Assembly: GCA_040755835.1 (NCBI GenBank)
Contig: JBFMAB010000012.1
Span: forward strand, 1-64,000
Source: JADLDB01 sp040755835
Lineage (GTDB): Bacteria > Myxococcota > Myxococcia > Myxococcales > Myxococcaceae
Direction of reading: 5' to 3'
Length of the DNA stretch: 64,000 nt
This document shows, piece by piece, positions 27,510 to 35,685 of the stretch. Position 1 is the first letter of the stretch. Every line of letters starts with the position of its first letter. Below the pieces are notes generated by a model, which was not told the origin of the DNA, made no database searches, and worked only from the letters and a program-made list of their open reading frames with translations. Made by a program: the position numbers and the translations under genes.

Positions 27510-27728
27510 TTGGCGAAGGAAGACGCGATCGAGGTGGAAGGCACGGTGAAGGAGCCGCTGCCCAACGCCATGTTCCGGGTCACGCTGGAGAACGGGCACG
27601 AGGTGCTCGCGCATATTTCAGGGAAGATGCGCATGCACTTCATCCGCATCCTTCCGGGCGACAAGGTCAAGGTGGAGCTCTCGCCGTACGACCTGACTCG
27701 CGGTCGCATCACCTACCGCGCGAAGTAA
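27510..27728 (+). CDS. infA: translation initiation factor IF-1, 72 aa
   Basis: IF-1 occupies the ribosomal A site during initiation. Starting at TTG 27510 gives AKEDAIEVEGTVKEPLPNAM and exactly 72 aa, the family length. GAGAGG lies six bases upstream. A longer frame from TTG 27483 would add nine unrelated residues. The OB-fold signatures GHEVLAHISGKMRMHFIRIL and SPYDLTRGRITYR are present. The 140-base gap after adk may hold a promoter, but only weak candidates are seen. Confidence 0.95.
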   Translation: MAKEDAIEVEGTVKEPLPNAMFRVTLENGHEVLAHISGKMRMHFIRILPGDKVKVELSPYDLTRGRITYRAK

Positions 27729-27764
27729 CGAAGTCTTCGAAGCAACGGGGAAACGGGGTTCGTC

Positions 27765-27881
27765 ATGAAGGTTCGGCCGTCGGTCAAGAAGATCTGTGAG
27801 AAGTGCAAGGTGATTCGCCGCAAGGGCACCATCCGGGTGATCTGCCCGGCCAACCCCCGGCACAAGCAGCGCCAGGGCTGA
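27765..27881 (+). CDS. rpmJ: 50S ribosomal protein L36, 38 aa
   Basis: L36 is the smallest 50S protein. The sequence starts MKVRPSVKKICEKCKVIRRK and ends NPRHKQRQG. The zinc ligands Cys11, Cys14, Cys27 and His33 are all present, so it is the zinc-containing (C+) form. The gene is 36 bases after infA and 39 before rpsM, the standard place. Confidence 0.96.
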   Translation: MKVRPSVKKICEKCKVIRRKGTIRVICPANPRHKQRQG

Positions 27882-27920
27882 TTCGCAGCTCCAGACCACC
27901 TCCAAAGGAAGCAAAAGAAC

Positions 27921-28310
27921 ATGGCTCGTATCGCAGGCATCGACCTCCCCGTGCAGAAGCGGGTCGTCATCTCGCTCCAGTACATCTACGGCATCGGCCC
28001 GAAGACGGCGCATGACATCTGCGCGGCGGCGGGCATCGATCTGGCGACGCGCACGAAGGACCTCACCGAGGACCAGACGCGCAAGATCCGCGAGACGATC
28101 GAGAACAACTACAAGGTCGAGGGTGACCTGCGCCGCGAGGTGACGATGAACATCAAGCGGCTGATGGACCTCGGCTGCTTCCGCGGCCTGCGGCACCGCA
28201 AGGGCCTGCCGGTGCGTGGCCAGCGGACCCACACCAACGCGCGGACCCGCAAGGGCCCGAAGCGCGGCGTGGCGCGCGTGGCGAAGCCCGCGGCCCCGGC
28301 GGCGAAGTGA
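27921..28310 (+). CDS. rpsM: 30S ribosomal protein S13
   Basis: S13 sits at the top of the 30S head and forms intersubunit bridges. It has 129 aa. It starts MARIAGIDLPVQKRVVISLQ, includes YGIGPKTAHDICAAAGID, and has the basic C-terminal block RHRKGLPVRGQRTHTNARTR. A short Ala/Lys/Pro-rich tail (KPAAPAAK) ends the protein. AAAGGA lies eleven bases before the ATG. Confidence 0.98.
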   Translation: MARIAGIDLPVQKRVVISLQYIYGIGPKTAHDICAAAGIDLATRTKDLTEDQTRKIRETIENNYKVEGDLRREVTMNIKRLMDLGCFRGLRHRKGLPVRGQRTHTNARTRKGPKRGVARVAKPAAPAAK

Positions 28311-28372
28311 CGTAACCCCCAGCCCCGCAGCGGACCGCGGGCCAGACCACCTACCAGCAGGAACGAGATCAC

Positions 28373-28825
28373 ATGGCTGACGAGACCACGACGAACGCGC
28401 CCGCTCCCGAGGCTGCCGCCACCGCGGCGCCGACCGACGCGGCCGCCGAGCGCAAGGCGAAGAAGAAGGGCAAGAAGAACATCCTCAACGGGATCGTTCA
28501 CATCCAGTCCACGTTCAACAACACGATGATCACCTTCACCGACGTTTCGGGGAACGTGATCAGCTGGTCGACGGCCGGCGCGCGTGGCTTCAAGGGCTCG
28601 CGCAAGGCGACCCCGTTCGCGGCGCAGGTCGCGGCTGGTGACGCGGCGGCGAAGGCGATGGAGCACGGCCTGAAGAACGTGCAGGTCCTGGTGAAGGGGC
28701 CGGGGGCGGGCCGTGAGTCCGCGCTGCGCGCGATCGCGGCGGCGGGCCTCAAGATCTCTCTCATCCGCGACGTGACCCCCATTCCCCACAACGGCTGCCG
28801 TCAGCCCAAGCGCCGTCGCGTGTAA
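28373..28825 (+). CDS. rpsK: 30S ribosomal protein S11
   Basis: S11 forms part of the 30S platform that contacts the Shine-Dalgarno helix. It has 150 aa, about 20 more than usual, because of an Ala/Thr-rich and Lys-rich N-terminus (residues 1-37). The core includes IVHIQSTFNNTMITFTDVSG and WSTAGARGFKGSRKATPFAA. The terminal DVTPIPHNGCRQPKRRRV is canonical and ends in the basic tail. GGAAC lies upstream of the ATG. Confidence 0.97.
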   Translation: MADETTTNAPAPEAAATAAPTDAAAERKAKKKGKKNILNGIVHIQSTFNNTMITFTDVSGNVISWSTAGARGFKGSRKATPFAAQVAAGDAAAKAMEHGLKNVQVLVKGPGAGRESALRAIAAAGLKISLIRDVTPIPHNGCRQPKRRRV

Positions 28826-28858
28826 CCCTTCACTTCCAACGATTTCGGAGAAACCACA

Positions 28859-29485
28859 GTGGCTCGTTACACCGCCAGCGTCTGCCGCATTTGTCGGCGA
28901 GAGAACCTGAAGATGTACCTGAAGGGCGATCGGTGCCACACCGACAAGTGCGCCATCGAGCGCCGCCCGTACCCGCCTGGCCAGCACGGCCAGGGCCGCG
29001 TGAAGTTCTCGAACTACGGCGTGCAGCTGCGCGAGAAGCAGAAGGTCAAGCGCATGTACGGCCTGCTCGAGAAGCAGTTCCGTGGCTACTTCCACCGCGC
29101 TGCGGCGGCGAAGGGCAAGACGGGCGAGACGCTCCTGCAGCTGCTCGAGTTGCGCCTGGACAACGTCGTCTTCCGCATGGGCTTCGCGGACACCCGCGCC
29201 GAGGCGCGGCAGCTGGTCCGCCACGGCCACTTCACCGTCAACGGCAAGCGGGTGAACATCCCCAGCTTCTCGGTGAAGCCGGGCTCCGCGGTCGAGGTGC
29301 ACGACACGTCGAAGAAAGTCCTGCGGATCCAGGAGGCGATCGAGACGGTCGACCGCCGCGGCATTCCGCAGTGGCTGGACGTCGACAAGAAGGCGCTCAA
29401 GGGCACGGTCAAGTCGGTCCCCAACCGCGAGGACCTGACGATGCCGATCCAGGAGCAGCTGATCGTCGAGCTCTACTCGAAGTAA
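28859..29485 (+). CDS. rpsD: 30S ribosomal protein S4
   Basis: S4 initiates 30S assembly and affects fidelity. It has 208 aa from a GTG start at 28859, with GGAG nine bases upstream. The N-terminal zinc-type motif is kept: CRICRRENLKMYLKGDRCHTDKC, with Cys ligands at about residues 8, 11, 25 and 30, so it is the C+ form. The S4 domain shows RLDNVVFRMGFADTRAEARQ and LVRHGHFTVNGKRVNIPSF. Confidence 0.98.
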   Translation: MARYTASVCRICRRENLKMYLKGDRCHTDKCAIERRPYPPGQHGQGRVKFSNYGVQLREKQKVKRMYGLLEKQFRGYFHRAAAAKGKTGETLLQLLELRLDNVVFRMGFADTRAEARQLVRHGHFTVNGKRVNIPSFSVKPGSAVEVHDTSKKVLRIQEAIETVDRRGIPQWLDVDKKALKGTVKSVPNREDLTMPIQEQLIVELYSK

Positions 29486-29544
29486 TTCGAGCGCCGCGGT
29501 GTGGGGCGGGCCTCGCAGCTCGGCCGCGCCGCGGTTTCGATTTC

Positions 29545-29570
29545 GAGGCGGCGCGCAGTTGGGCCGCCTC
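29545..29570 (+). other. hairpin in the rpsD-rpoA gap
   Basis: GAGGCGGC (29545-29552) and GCCGCCTC (29563-29570) form a perfect 8-bp stem with a 10-nt loop, about 73 bases before rpoA. No T-run follows. It could be an attenuator or processing site that tunes rpoA relative to the ribosomal genes. Confidence 0.4.
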
Positions 29571-29642
29571 TCACGAAACCCATGCCGTCCTCCCGCTGGT
29601 GAGGCGGGTACGTTGGTGGCGGCAGGTGAAACGAGGAAGACC

Positions 29643-30692
29643 ATGGCTGAGACGGGTTTCAATGCGAAGAACTGGCGCGATCTGATCAAGCCCCGGAAGA
29701 TTGACGTCGACGGCGACTCCAGCAGCACCTACGGCAAGTTCGTGGCGGAGCCGCTGGAGCGTGGGTTCGGCACGACGCTGGGCAACTCGCTGCGCCGGGT
29801 GCTGCTGTCGTCGCTGCAGGGCAGCGCGATCACCTCGGTGAAGATCGAGGGCAACGGCGGGCTGGTCGAGCACGAGTTCACCACGATCCCGGAGGTCTCC
29901 GAGGACGTGACGGACATCGTCTTGAACCTCAAGGAAGTGCGCCTGCGCATGCACACCAACGAGGTGAAGACGATCCGCATCGAGGCGGAGGGCCCGAAGG
30001 AGGTGAAGGCGGGTGACATCATCGCCGACGACCAGATCGAGATCCTGAACCCCGGCCACCACATCTGCACGATCGCCGAGGGTGGGAAGATCCGCATGGA
30101 GATGACGTGCCGCCGCGGGCGTGGTTACGTCCCGGCGACGGCGAACAAGGCGGCGGGTGCGCCGATCGGCACGATCGCCATCGACTCGCTCTTCTCGCCC
30201 GTGTCGAAGGTGAACTACCAGGTCACCAACGCGCGCGTCGGCCAGCAGACGGACTACGACAAGCTGTCGCTCGAGGTGTGGACGGACGGCTCGGTCACTC
30301 CGCAGGACGCGGTCGCCTTCGCGGCGAAGATCCTCAAGGAGCAGCTGACCGTCTTCATCAACTTCGAGGAGACCGAAGAGCCGACGGTCGTCGAGTCGCC
30401 GCGCGAGGAGACCAAGCTGAACGAGAACCTCTTCCGCTCGGTGGATGAGCTGGAGCTCTCGGTGCGCTCGGCCAACTGCCTGCAGCAGGCCAACATCCGC
30501 ACCATCGGGGACCTCGTGCAGAAGACCGAGGCCGAGATGCTGAAGACGAAGAACTTCGGCCGCAAGTCGCTGAAGGAGATCAAGGAGATCCTGGCGGAGA
30601 TGGGCCTGTCGCTCGGCATGAAGCTCGAGAACTGGCCGCCCAGGACGATGCCGGTCGCCGCGCCCGCGGCCTCGGCGGCGCCGCGGGTCTGA
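29643..30692 (+). CDS. rpoA: RNA polymerase alpha subunit
   Basis: Alpha dimerises to start RNA polymerase assembly, and its C-terminal domain touches UP elements and activators. It has 349 aa. The N-terminal domain has the assembly segment GFGTTLGNSLRRVLLSSLQG. After a flexible linker (about 235-260) the C-terminal domain shows ELSVRSANCLQQANIRTIGD and FGRKSLKEIKEILAEMGL. The ATG at 29643 has GAGGA upstream. It ends with an Ala/Pro-rich tail. It is bracketed by two hairpins. Confidence 0.98.
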   Translation: MAETGFNAKNWRDLIKPRKIDVDGDSSSTYGKFVAEPLERGFGTTLGNSLRRVLLSSLQGSAITSVKIEGNGGLVEHEFTTIPEVSEDVTDIVLNLKEVRLRMHTNEVKTIRIEAEGPKEVKAGDIIADDQIEILNPGHHICTIAEGGKIRMEMTCRRGRGYVPATANKAAGAPIGTIAIDSLFSPVSKVNYQVTNARVGQQTDYDKLSLEVWTDGSVTPQDAVAFAAKILKEQLTVFINFEETEEPTVVESPREETKLNENLFRSVDELELSVRSANCLQQANIRTIGDLVQKTEAEMLKTKNFGRKSLKEIKEILAEMGLSLGMKLENWPPRTMPVAAPAASAAPRV

Positions 30693-30704
30693 CCGCCGGA
30701 AGTC

Positions 30705-30731
30705 GACCGCGGGGTATGGTGCTCCGCGGTC
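30705..30731 (+). other. hairpin in the rpoA-rplQ gap
   Basis: GACCGCGG (30705-30712) pairs perfectly with CCGCGGTC (30724-30731) around an 11-nt loop, directly after rpoA. The arms share seven bases with the stem before rpsH. No T-run follows on the plus strand, so a full terminator is unlikely. Confidence 0.4.
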
Positions 30732-30813
30732 ATCAAAAAGCGCCGGGGCTGACCGCTCTCGGCGATTACGTCCACCCGGTACCTCGTACGGCCGGCGTGG
30801 TTGGAGAGGCCAG

Positions 30814-31209
30814 ATGAGGCACAAGGTCGGAAGTCGGAAGCTGCAGCGTCCCACGTCGCACCGCATGGCGATGCTGAGGAACATGGTCACGTCGCTCCTG
30901 CAGCACGAGCGCATCACCACCACCGTCCCCAGGGCCAAGGAGGCCCGGAAGATGGCGGAGAAGGTGATCACGCTGGGCAAGAAGGGTGGCGTCCACAACG
31001 TGCGCCTGGCCCAGCGCGTGGTCCGCGATCGCGACGTGCTCCAGAAGGTCTTCGGCGAGCTGAAGGACCGCTACGCGAAGCGCGCGGGCGGCTACACCCG
31101 CCTGATGCGCGCGGGCTTCCGTCGGGGTGATGCGGCGGACGTGGCGATCCTCGAGCTGGTCGACCGCCCCGAGGCGGCACCGGCCGAAGGCGAGAAGGCG
31201 GAGAAGTAA
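30814..31209 (+). CDS. rplQ: 50S ribosomal protein L17
   Basis: L17 sits near the tunnel exit. It has 131 aa. The start MRHKVGSRKLQRPTSHRMAM and the following block LLQHERITTTVPRAKEARKM are typical of the family, as is YTRLMRAGFRRGDAADVAIL later on. A short acidic and Lys-rich tail follows. GGAGAGG lies upstream of the ATG. It ends the cluster; a bidirectional terminator follows. Confidence 0.97.
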   Translation: MRHKVGSRKLQRPTSHRMAMLRNMVTSLLQHERITTTVPRAKEARKMAEKVITLGKKGGVHNVRLAQRVVRDRDVLQKVFGELKDRYAKRAGGYTRLMRAGFRRGDAADVAILELVDRPEAAPAEGEKAEK

Positions 31210-31241
31210 CGGCCACGCCGCGCCCCCGCCTGGCGCGTCAT

Positions 31242-31280
31242 ACGACGCCCTGTCCTCCACGGCGAGGGCAGGGCGTTCGT
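31242..31280. terminator. hairpin between convergent rplQ and minus-strand gene
   Basis: ACGACGCCCTG (31242-31252) pairs with CAGGGCG plus TCGT (31269-31280) with a one-base bulge. It lies between two convergent genes, where a bidirectional terminator is expected. A T-rich tail is lacking, so it may act with Rho. Confidence 0.5.
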
Positions 31281-31298
31281 CGTCTCCGGGGCAAGGCG

Positions 31299-31943
31299 CT
31301 ACTGCGGCACGCCGTCTTTGAGGAGCACCACCGTGGCCTGGGGATCGTGCACCTGCACCGTGATGTCGGTGATGCGCAGGTCGCTGGGCGCGCGCTTGCC
31401 GTTTGGGTCGAAGAGGACCGCGGGTGACAGCGTGACGTTCCCGCCCATCTTCTCCAGGGTGGCCATGGTGCTGCGGTAGCCGCCGTTCACGACGATCTCC
31501 ACGCTCTCCCAGTCGTCGTCGCTCTCGTTCTTCACCATGTAGATCGGGCTGGAGGCGTCACCGCGGACGACCAGCTTCGCGTCGATCTCGTTGGTGGGGC
31601 CTTCATTCGGGCACGCCACGCCGAACGCGCCGACCGTCAGCGCGAACCACAGCGTCAGCACGAGGGCCTTGTACTTGAAGAACTTGTCGGAGGTCCGGAA
31701 GTCCTCGAGCACCTCGCCCAGGATCGACACCGCGTTGAGGACCGTGTCGGCGGCGCCTTCCTTGAGGCGCTCCCTGGTGGCCTTCTTCGGCGCCGGGGCG
31801 GCGGGCAGCGGCTGGGCGCGCGCGGCGGACCTCACCGCCTGCAGGTTCGGATTGCTGATCGACGGGTTCGACGGGGAGGAGCGGACCGGCCTGGCCAGCT
31901 CGAGCTCGGGCTGATGGGACGGGGGCCGCTGTTCGTCGCTCAC
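31299..31943 (-). CDS. hypothetical single-pass membrane protein, 214 aa
   Basis: I do not recognise the family. The first 80 residues are polar and Pro/Ala/Arg-rich, so probably cytoplasmic and disordered. One transmembrane helix follows (about 93-110, ALVLTLWFALTVGAFGVA). The C-terminal 100 residues form a beta-rich domain with segments such as VVRGDASSPIYMVKNESDDD, probably periplasmic. It is convergent with rplQ. The TPR lipoprotein upstream is 31 bases away, so the two may be co-transcribed. Confidence 0.65.
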   Translation of the reverse strand: MSDEQRPPSHQPELELARPVRSSPSNPSISNPNLQAVRSAARAQPLPAAPAPKKATRERLKEGAADTVLNAVSILGEVLEDFRTSDKFFKYKALVLTLWFALTVGAFGVACPNEGPTNEIDAKLVVRGDASSPIYMVKNESDDDWESVEIVVNGGYRSTMATLEKMGGNVTLSPAVLFDPNGKRAPSDLRITDITVQVHDPQATVVLLKDGVPQ

Positions 31944-31974
31944 AGGGCGGAAAGTCTAGCACCCGTCCGGGCCG

Positions 31975-33393
31975 TCAGCGCTGCTTGACGCGCTCCAGAG
32001 CCCGGCTGGCGATCGCGTTCTCCGGCTGGGCGTCGAGGACCTGCTGGAGCCACTTCGCGGCCTCCTCGGCGGCCTGCTTCCGCTCGGCGGCTGTCTTCGC
32101 CTTCGTGAAGCGCTCGGTGTGCAGTACGCCGAGGCGCAGCGCGAACTCGAGGTTGCCGGGCTCCTTGTCCATCACGGCCTTGAGTTCGCGGTCCGCCGCC
32201 GGCCAGTCACCTTCCAGCTGGAAGACGAGCGCCAGCTTCCCGCGGGCGGCCACGTCGTCGGGTCGCAGGCGCGCCACCACCTCGAAGTCCCGGCGGGCGT
32301 TGACGAGGTCCTGCCGGTCGAGCGCGAGGTCGCCGAGCCGCGCCCAGGCGTCGGCGAGGACGGGGTTCTTTTCGACGGCCTTCAGGAAGTGCTCCTCGGC
32401 GTTCTTCGGACGCTGGCGGGCCTGGTATAGCTCGCCCAGGTAGAAGTGGTTCTTCCCGTCATCGGGGGCGAGCTCGATTGCGCGCTTGAACTCGTCCACG
32501 GCCCGGCCGGCGTCGTCGAGGCGGTCGTAGGCGAGCCCCAGGAGCGAGTGCACGACGGCGAGGTCGGGGAAATCGCGGAGGATCTGCTCGAGCTGGACGA
32601 TCGCCTGCTGCGGCACGTCGGCCAGCTGCAGCCACTGCATCGCCTGCTCGAGCTGCGGCTTCGCGGCCGCCGGGAAGGTGGCGAAGGGATCGCTCAGCTG
32701 ATCCATCAGCGCGACGGCGGTCTTCACCTCGGCGGGCGTGGGCGCGCCCAGGACGACGGTGCGGATCGCCGCGACGGCGCCGGCCTGGTCGCCCAGCCGG
32801 GCCTTCGCCTTGGCGAGCGGCAGCGCCCAGCCCGCGCGATCGGGCGCGAGCTGCGTGGCCTTTTGGAGGGCGGGCAGCGCCTCCTCGACCTGCTCGGACT
32901 CGAGGAGCGCCACCCCGAGGCGGTACTGGAACTCGGGCTCCTGCGGCGCGAGCTCGGCGGCGCGGCGGAACTCGGCGATCGCCGGACCCGACGCGTCGGC
33001 CGCGCGCGCGAAGCGCACCAGCCCCTGCTGGTAGTGGCTGACCGCCGTGTCCGACTTCGTCAGGCGCGCCAGCAGCGCGTCGCCGGAGCCGGCCTTCACG
33101 TGTGCCTCGGCGAGCAGCCGGGCGACCTGGAGATCGTCGGGGTGGGCGGCGAAGTCGGGCTCCAGCAGCTCGAGCGCGCGGGCTGCGTCGCCGCGCTGCA
33201 GCGCCACCTGCGCCTCCTCGCGGGGGGTGAGCCGCCGGCCCTGGCTCTTCGTGGTGACGCAGCCGGCGGCGAGCGCGGCGAGGGTCGCGACGAGGGCCGC
33301 GCGTCGGAGCAGCTCCGGAAAGCGCAGCGCGGTGGCGAACACCCGCGGGAGCGTCGCACATTCCGGGCGCGGCGCTGGCCTCGACCGCGTCAC
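31975..33393 (-). CDS. TPR-repeat lipoprotein, 472 aa
   Basis: The protein has a long n-region, a hydrophobic stretch and a lipobox (LAALAAGC, Cys about 45), then at least eight TPR motifs over the rest. Recognisable repeats include DAWARLGDLALDRQDLVNAR. Such lipoproteins scaffold envelope complexes, for example in type IV pili or assembly of outer-membrane machines. The GTG start at 33393 overlaps the plsC-like stop by four bases. A GTG 51 bases later (33342) would give a more normal signal peptide. No specific partner can be named. Confidence 0.78.
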   Translation of the reverse strand: MTRSRPAPRPECATLPRVFATALRFPELLRRAALVATLAALAAGCVTTKSQGRRLTPREEAQVALQRGDAARALELLEPDFAAHPDDLQVARLLAEAHVKAGSGDALLARLTKSDTAVSHYQQGLVRFARAADASGPAIAEFRRAAELAPQEPEFQYRLGVALLESEQVEEALPALQKATQLAPDRAGWALPLAKAKARLGDQAGAVAAIRTVVLGAPTPAEVKTAVALMDQLSDPFATFPAAAKPQLEQAMQWLQLADVPQQAIVQLEQILRDFPDLAVVHSLLGLAYDRLDDAGRAVDEFKRAIELAPDDGKNHFYLGELYQARQRPKNAEEHFLKAVEKNPVLADAWARLGDLALDRQDLVNARRDFEVVARLRPDDVAARGKLALVFQLEGDWPAADRELKAVMDKEPGNLEFALRLGVLHTERFTKAKTAAERKQAAEEAAKWLQQVLDAQPENAIASRALERVKQR

Positions 33394-34181
33394 GACTTCT
33401 GCGCCCCTCTGGCTGCCTTGCCGATGCCCTCGAGGCCCTGCGCGGCGACCGCGTCCCGCTTGTCGCCGCCCTTGCCTCCGAGCGCGACGTTCTGGTCGAT
33501 GATCGCCGAGCGCACGGCGGCGATCAGCCCTTCGCGATCATCTCCGAACGGCTGCGGATCGATGGGCTTGCCGACCAGCACCTTGATGGGGCCGGGCGTG
33601 ATGACCCAGCGGTTCTTCGGCATCAGCTTCCCGGAGCCTTCGATGGCCACGGGGACGATCGGCACGCCGGCCTTCATCGCGAGCGCGAACGGGCCCTTCT
33701 TGAACGGCTTCACCGTGAGATCCGGGCTCCGGGTGCCTTCGGCGAAGACGATGATGCTGATGCCGTCGCGGATCTGCTGGGCGGCCTTGTCGAGGGACGC
33801 GATGGCCGTCTTCCGGTTGCCGCGATCGACGAAGATGAACTTCGCCAGCCACATGTACCAACCGAGGAACGGCACGTACATGAGCGCCTTCTTCGACACG
33901 AAGCGCGTGTTCCACGGAAGCGCCACGAACAGCGCGGGGATGTCGATGGTGGACTGGTGGTTCGACACGAAGACGTACGGCCGTTTGCGGTCGAGGCCTT
34001 CCAGCCCCTGCACCTCGAGCTGCGCGCCGCCGGCCCACAGCAGCACGGGGGACCAGAATCGCTGCACCACCCACATCGAGGCGGAGCGATTCAAGGTGAC
34101 GAGCATCGCGACGATCGTCCCGATGAACGCGACGACCGTCCAGAAGCCGGTGATGAAGATGCAGAAGAGGTTTCTCAGCAT
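33390..34181 (-). CDS. 1-acylglycerol-3-phosphate acyltransferase (PlsC-type), 263 aa
   Basis: It is predicted to add the second acyl chain to lysophosphatidic acid at the inner membrane. An N-terminal transmembrane helix (about 1-28) precedes the acyltransferase motifs: NHQSTIDIPAL (HX4D-type catalytic motif), FVDRGNRKT (motif II), VFAEGTRS (motif III) and VPIVPVAIEGSG (motif IV). All key residues are present. It is coupled by a GTGA overlap to the TPR lipoprotein downstream and lies six bases after another TPR lipoprotein. The exact substrate within the family is not certain. Confidence 0.87.
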   Translation of the reverse strand: MLRNLFCIFITGFWTVVAFIGTIVAMLVTLNRSASMWVVQRFWSPVLLWAGGAQLEVQGLEGLDRKRPYVFVSNHQSTIDIPALFVALPWNTRFVSKKALMYVPFLGWYMWLAKFIFVDRGNRKTAIASLDKAAQQIRDGISIIVFAEGTRSPDLTVKPFKKGPFALAMKAGVPIVPVAIEGSGKLMPKNRWVITPGPIKVLVGKPIDPQPFGDDREGLIAAVRSAIIDQNVALGGKGGDKRDAVAAQGLEGIGKAARGAQKS

Positions 34182-34187
34182 GACGGC

Positions 34188-35006
34188 CTACTTCGCGACG
34201 AGGGCGAGGAAGCCCTCGGAGGAGGAGAGGAACGCGAACGCGGGATCGGCGGCGACGCGCTCGGGGCGCCAGGCGGGGCCGGCGGCGCTCTTCGCGGCGG
34301 CGAGGTGCAGCAGCACATCGGTGGCGCGGCCCTGCGCCGCGGCGAGGCGCGCCAACCCGTACGGCCCGAGCGGCGAGGTGGGGTGCTTCGAGGACAGCTG
34401 CTCCAGCGCGGCCTGCGCGTCAGAGTAGCGGCCCAGCACCAGCAGCGCGCCGGCGCGCACGTACAGCGCTTCGGGGTGGGCGGGCGCGTGGGTCAGCGCG
34501 GCGTCGGCGGCGGCCAGCGCGCGCTCGGCGTCTCCCGCGCCCCCGAGCGCCAGGAGCGCGAGGCCGCGCACGGTGTCCTCCTCGGCCGCGAGCGAGGCGT
34601 CGACCTCGTCGGCCGGGCCGGGCGGCCCCAGCGCCTCCAGGGCCGCGCCAGCGTCCTGCGCGTCGAGCGCCAGTCGCGCAAGGCCCAGGTGCGCTGCGCG
34701 CGAGGCCGGATCCCGCTCCAGCGCCTCCCGCCAGGCGGCGCGGGCCTCGTCGGGGCGCCCCAGCTCGAACAGGACGTTCCCCAACAGCACACGCGGGCGG
34801 GGATCGTTCGGCAGCGCGGCGGCGGCGGCGGCGAAGCCCTTCCGCGCGTCCTCCAGGCGGCCGTCGCGCGCGGCGCGGTTGCCTTCCCGCAGCCGCGCCT
34901 CGCCACCCCGCAGGCACCCGCCCAGCACCGCGCAGAGAAGCGCCAGGGCCGCCACGCGGGCGGGGCGCGACACGACGGCGAGGCGGGGGACTCGGCGCAC
35001 GAACAC
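34188..35006 (-). CDS. TPR-repeat lipoprotein, 272 aa
   Basis: The frame extends upstream to 35162, but I chose GTG 35006. It gives an Arg-rich n-region, a hydrophobic core (VAALALLCAVLGGC) and a lipid-modified Cys at about residue 31, and it leaves 64 bases to the divergent kinase gene. About five TPR-like helix pairs follow (for example VLLGNVLFELGRPDEARAAW). The role is probably a scaffold in the envelope. It starts a three-gene minus-strand unit with the PlsC-type acyltransferase and the second TPR lipoprotein. Confidence 0.68.
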   Translation of the reverse strand: MFVRRVPRLAVVSRPARVAALALLCAVLGGCLRGGEARLREGNRAARDGRLEDARKGFAAAAAALPNDPRPRVLLGNVLFELGRPDEARAAWREALERDPASRAAHLGLARLALDAQDAGAALEALGPPGPADEVDASLAAEEDTVRGLALLALGGAGDAERALAAADAALTHAPAHPEALYVRAGALLVLGRYSDAQAALEQLSSKHPTSPLGPYGLARLAAAQGRATDVLLHLAAAKSAAGPAWRPERVAADPAFAFLSSSEGFLALVAK

Positions 35007-35070
35007 CGCGCGCGTCTCTACCACGTTCTTGCTGCGCGTCGGCTCGGGGCGCGTGCTAAGTGTCTTTGCA

Positions 35071-35685
35071 GTGTCCGGGCTCAAGTTCATCGCCATCGCG
35101 GGCAACATCGGGGCCGGGAAGACCGAGCTCACGTCGTTCCTCTGCAAGAAGTACGGGCTCAAGCCCTTCTACGAGCCGAACGACCAGAACCCGTACCTGG
35201 CGGACTTCTACAAGGACATGAAGACCTGGGCTTTCCGGAGCCAGATCTTCTTCCTGACGCACAAGTTCCGACTGCACCGGGAGCTCGAGCGGCAGGAGGG
35301 CACGGCGATCCAGGATCGCACCATCTACGAGGACGCGGAGATCTTCGCGAAGAACCTCCACCGGCAGCGCACCATCGACAAGCGCGACTGGCAGACCTAC
35401 TGGGAGCTCTACGAGACGGTCGCGGCCAGCCTCCGTCCGCCGGATCTCATGATCTACCTGCGGTGTCCGGTGAAGACGCTCAAGGAGCGGATCCGGATCC
35501 GCGGGCGGAAGATGGAGCAGGACATTCCGACGCCGTACCTGAAGCGGCTCAATGATCTCTACGAGGACTGGTTCAAGCGGTACTCGATGAGCCCGGTGCT
35601 GGTGCTGCCCACGGACACGCTGGACTACCTGACCAACCTCGTCGACCGCGTCGACCTCTTCCGGCAGATCGAGAAGCACCTGTGA
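35071..35685 (+). CDS. deoxynucleoside kinase, 204 aa
   Basis: This kinase phosphorylates a deoxynucleoside (likely purine) for nucleotide salvage. The P-loop is IAGNIGAGKTEL at the N-terminus. The family's DRS-like motif is QDRTIYEDAEIFA, and the LID arginines are in ERIRIRGRKMEQDI. It resembles Bacillus-type Dgk/Dck enzymes more than thymidine kinases. I chose GTG 35071; GTG 35053 would add six residues. No strong Shine-Dalgarno is seen. It overlaps the next gene by four bases (GTGA). Confidence 0.85.
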   Translation: MSGLKFIAIAGNIGAGKTELTSFLCKKYGLKPFYEPNDQNPYLADFYKDMKTWAFRSQIFFLTHKFRLHRELERQEGTAIQDRTIYEDAEIFAKNLHRQRTIDKRDWQTYWELYETVAASLRPPDLMIYLRCPVKTLKERIRIRGRKMEQDIPTPYLKRLNDLYEDWFKRYSMSPVLVLPTDTLDYLTNLVDRVDLFRQIEKHL

